Below are positions 61,960 to 64,000 of a DNA stretch of 64,000 bases, in pieces; within the stretch, counting starts at the first letter, position 1, and each line of letters starts with the position of its first letter. The translations under genes were made by a program, and so were the position numbers. The stretch spans positions 17,781-81,780 of the forward strand of contig JAJZIP010000001.1 of NCBI GenBank assembly GCA_021810525.1, given 5' to 3'. This DNA comes from Actinomycetes bacterium. Its GTDB lineage: Bacteria > Actinomycetota > Acidimicrobiia > Acidimicrobiales > Acidimicrobiaceae. The notes beneath the pieces were generated by a model. That model had not been told where the DNA came from. It was given only the letters and a program-made list of their open reading frames with translations, and ran no database searches.

Positions 61960-63453
61960 TTACTTCTCAGGTCGAGTGTCTTTGTCGTATCGGTTGTTCA
62001 TAGAGTCGGCGACAAGTTCACTGTCTTGGTCGGTAAGGTGTGAATATACGTCAAGGGTCACCGTTATGGAACTGTGCCCAAGGATTCGCGAGACAATCTG
62101 CATCGGAACGCGATCGTTTAGAAGCTGACTCGCTGCTGTATGGCGCAGCTCGTGAACACCCCATGGCTTTCCGTCCTCGTGTGACGCGATACCGGCTCTT
62201 TTGCATGCAGAGATGAAACGGTCTCGAAGATTATCGGGTCTGATGGGTCCGCCTTTGGAATTCGTGAAGATCAGTTCCGACAACACTCCTCCGTTTTTTT
62301 CAGTAGTGGCTCGTTGCAACTCCCTATGTGTTTCCAGGTCTCTCACCAAGAAGCCGGGAAGCCGGATTCGTCTTCTCGATTTGTCCGTCTTCAAATCCCC
62401 CCTGGCAATTTTCCCGCCTTCCAATTTGATTTGGCTTGTGACCGTAATCGATTCCCCATCGAAGTCTTGCCATCTGAGCCCGAGCGCTTCGCCCCGCCGC
62501 AATCCGGTAACTATCATCAAAGCCCACAACGTGCCCAATGGAGTACCCCTGGAACTATCAATTAGCTGCGCGGCTTGTTCTTCAGTCATGGCATGCTTTT
62601 CGGGTTGTGGTCGTCCTCCGGCGGGAAGCGATTCTCTCGCGACGTTCCTGGCAACGACGCCCTCGCGTATCGCCCATTTTAGAGCCATGCCAAGCACGAC
62701 TCGACAGAGTCTAAGCGTGTTGGCCGAGTAGTCTACGGACTTGCCGTTCGGGCTTGTGTAATGCGAACTCTCAAGGTCTCTCAGCCATCTGTCAACGCGA
62801 GATCTCGTCAAGTCCTTCGCCTTGATCTTCCCAAGCATGGGAATAACTTGACGCCTTGTGAGGCTTTCATATTGCGCGAACGTCGCCCTTGCCAAACCAT
62901 CGCTCTGGTTGGGACCCTTTACACGAATGGAAGCCAGCCACTCGTTCATCAACTCCTCGATGGTTGACGAACCCTTGAGCATCCCGCCTCCGGTCTTGAG
63001 CGCTTTCAATTCCTCAAGCGCTCGTACTGCCTCTTCCGGCGGATTTTTCGTTTTGCGGTCTACCTTGATCAGTCTGGTTCTCTTGATCGGCCTTCCATCC
63101 GGACTGATAAAGGTTACCTGAGCCATCCACGCTTTGCGATTCGGCCTATAGTAAAGAGATCCTTCCTGCGGCTTTCGCTGTTCCCGCTTTACGGCAGCGA
63201 TGTTCGATCCTATTAGATTCGCCTTGACCGCTTGTGCGAGCGCCATTGAAAGCACCGAGCGGAGCGCCGGGTCTTCTTTGCCCACTCTCTCCGCAACTGC
63301 TACGGTGATCTCTTCGATCTCGATGGAGGCTAGCGATTCCTTCAACGTCCGTACCGCCAGAGCGTACTTCTCCAGCGTTTTCGGCGTGGCTTGTTTTGTG
63401 GCTAGCCAACGATCCAGCCATTCTCCCGAATCCATATCTGTCAAACGTACCAT
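61960..63453 (-). CDS. Tyrosine-type site-specific integrase
   Basis: About 497 residues. The catalytic set is complete: Arg in VTGLRRGEALGLRW, Lys in LKTDKSRRRI, HELRHTAAS, LGHSSITVTL and Tyr in DVYSHL. An arm-binding-type domain (GSLYYRPNRKAWMAQVTF) and a core-binding domain (TIEELMNEWLASIRVKG) precede it. In addition about 100 N-terminal residues (EWLDRWLATKQATPKTLEKY) look like a second core-binding-type helical domain. ATG 63453 is used, though no ribosome site is evident; TTG 63492 would add 13 residues encoded across an arm-type repeat. It acts on the tRNA-Pro core at 61786. Confidence 0.92.
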   Translation of the reverse strand: MVRLTDMDSGEWLDRWLATKQATPKTLEKYALAVRTLKESLASIEIEEITVAVAERVGKEDPALRSVLSMALAQAVKANLIGSNIAAVKREQRKPQEGSLYYRPNRKAWMAQVTFISPDGRPIKRTRLIKVDRKTKNPPEEAVRALEELKALKTGGGMLKGSSTIEELMNEWLASIRVKGPNQSDGLARATFAQYESLTRRQVIPMLGKIKAKDLTRSRVDRWLRDLESSHYTSPNGKSVDYSANTLRLCRVVLGMALKWAIREGVVARNVARESLPAGGRPQPEKHAMTEEQAAQLIDSSRGTPLGTLWALMIVTGLRRGEALGLRWQDFDGESITVTSQIKLEGGKIARGDLKTDKSRRRIRLPGFLVRDLETHRELQRATTEKNGGVLSELIFTNSKGGPIRPDNLRDRFISACKRAGIASHEDGKPWGVHELRHTAASQLLNDRVPMQIVSRILGHSSITVTLDVYSHLTDQDSELVADSMNNRYDKDTRPEK

Positions 63454-63458
63454 CTTTG

Positions 63459-63469
63459 GTCGGTAGTTG
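63459..63469 (-). repeat. Single arm-type repeat at the integrase start
   Basis: One further copy of GTCGGTAGTTG lies 6 bases before ATG 63453, so integrase binding could block its own expression. Confidence 0.5.
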
Positions 63470-63696
63470 TGAATGGTGGGGTACAAGGACAAACGATGGC
63501 GAAAAACCGGTGACTTCTACGGTCCAATGAGACAGCAGTGGCGACAACTTTCGGCTCCGGTCCCTGGCGCAAATCCGGAGTCTTGATGAAACTTGGCTCG
63601 TTATTTGGTTGATTTGACCGCACTTGGAGCACAAGCCCAACCTAAAGAGCTTTGAGGTTTCCGAGTAACTTTTGCCCCCGCGCATATGTATAGAGC

Positions 63697-63948
63697 ATGG
63701 AACCTACAACGGAACAAGCAGTAACAGCGGCCTCCGCCGTCAGCGATAACGAGGTGCTGCTGATGACCTACCTTCAGGTTGCAAAGCGCCTCAACATATC
63801 GCGAACAACCGTCTATCAATTGATCGCCGAGGGGAGGCTGACTCCAGTCCATATAGGACGGTCGGCGCGGATCGCCACCGCTGAATTCGAGCGCTTTATC
63901 GCAGATCTTGGGCTGAAAACCGCCCCGAAGACAACCGCGATAGCTTGA
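63697..63948 (+). CDS. Excisionase-like helix-turn-helix protein
   Basis: An 83-residue protein with the MerR-like excisionase fold: LMTYLQVAKRLNISRTTVYQ, LIAEGRLTPVHIGRSARI and EFERFIADLG. Such proteins bend DNA at attachment sites and steer integrase toward excision. It is divergent from the integrase gene, with 240 nt between. ATG 63697 has only a weak AGAG ribosome site. The element presumably continues beyond the right edge of the window. Confidence 0.82.
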   Translation: MEPTTEQAVTAASAVSDNEVLLMTYLQVAKRLNISRTTVYQLIAEGRLTPVHIGRSARIATAEFERFIADLGLKTAPKTTAIA

Positions 63949-64000
63949 TGCAAAACCACGGGCAAACAGAGCCCAGCGTCGTCAGGCTAATCCGAAGTTC

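Overview
The window looks like chromosomal DNA of an actinobacterium. Clues are the actinobacterial-type PcaD/PcaC fusion (PcaL), frequent GTG/TTG starts behind strong AGGAGG-like ribosome sites, many lipoproteins with an LxAC lipobox, and three FCD-type GntR regulators. Mid-range base composition and a glutamate decarboxylase would fit an Acidimicrobiia-like or acid-exposed lineage, but that placement is inference.

From 1 to about 45 kb lies a catabolic island for carboxylated, probably aromatic, compounds. It runs: end of the protocatechuate branch of the beta-ketoadipate pathway (pcaB, pcaL) with two tandem class II aldolase-fold decarboxylase candidates; an MFS carrier; an orphan hydantoinase B subunit; a bicupin dioxygenase-like protein; an ABC-2 exporter; a tripartite tricarboxylate transporter (TctAB fusion plus TctC) whose operon begins with a NorD-like VWA protein; a five-gene CoA-thioester operon (CoA-transferase, crotonase, SDR, DUF35, thiolase); an operon of bicupin, Pch2/TRIP13-like AAA+ ATPase and ThDP enzyme; a three-subunit molybdenum hydroxylase; two further TctC proteins; an ornithine-cyclodeaminase-family enzyme; and a set with UbiD, a small cupin and a dihydroxyphthalate-decarboxylase-like protein. 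Each of the three GntR regulators is transcribed away from a neighbouring minus-strand operon and is its likely regulator.

The most unusual content is the AAA+ protein, whose motifs match eukaryotic TRIP13/Pch2 and CBASS Cap6 although no HORMA or CBASS gene is present, and the VWA protein translationally coupled to TctAB. They may form a split AAA+/VWA maturation pair serving metalloenzymes of the island. This is a hypothesis.

From about 46.9 to 60.1 kb the DNA is a graveyard: integrase, IS1182, IS256 and IS1634 remnants, a truncated pyruvate-dehydrogenase E1 alpha gene, a decayed Type ISP restriction enzyme, a metallophosphoesterase with an internal stop, a frameshifted coiled-coil/nuclease-like gene and a truncated BrnT toxin. 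Intact genes among them include glutamate decarboxylase, HtrA protease, membrane proteins and a ribbon-helix-helix regulator. A near-identical 16-bp GGTAC/GTACC palindrome occurs twice here, with a related site nearby.

The right end (61.4-64 kb) is an integrative-element terminus: a 42-nt tRNA-Pro(GGG) 3' fragment flanked on both sides by arm-type 11-bp repeats, with an integrase remnant on the left and an intact integrase plus an excisionase-like gene on the right, both pointing at the core in mirror image.
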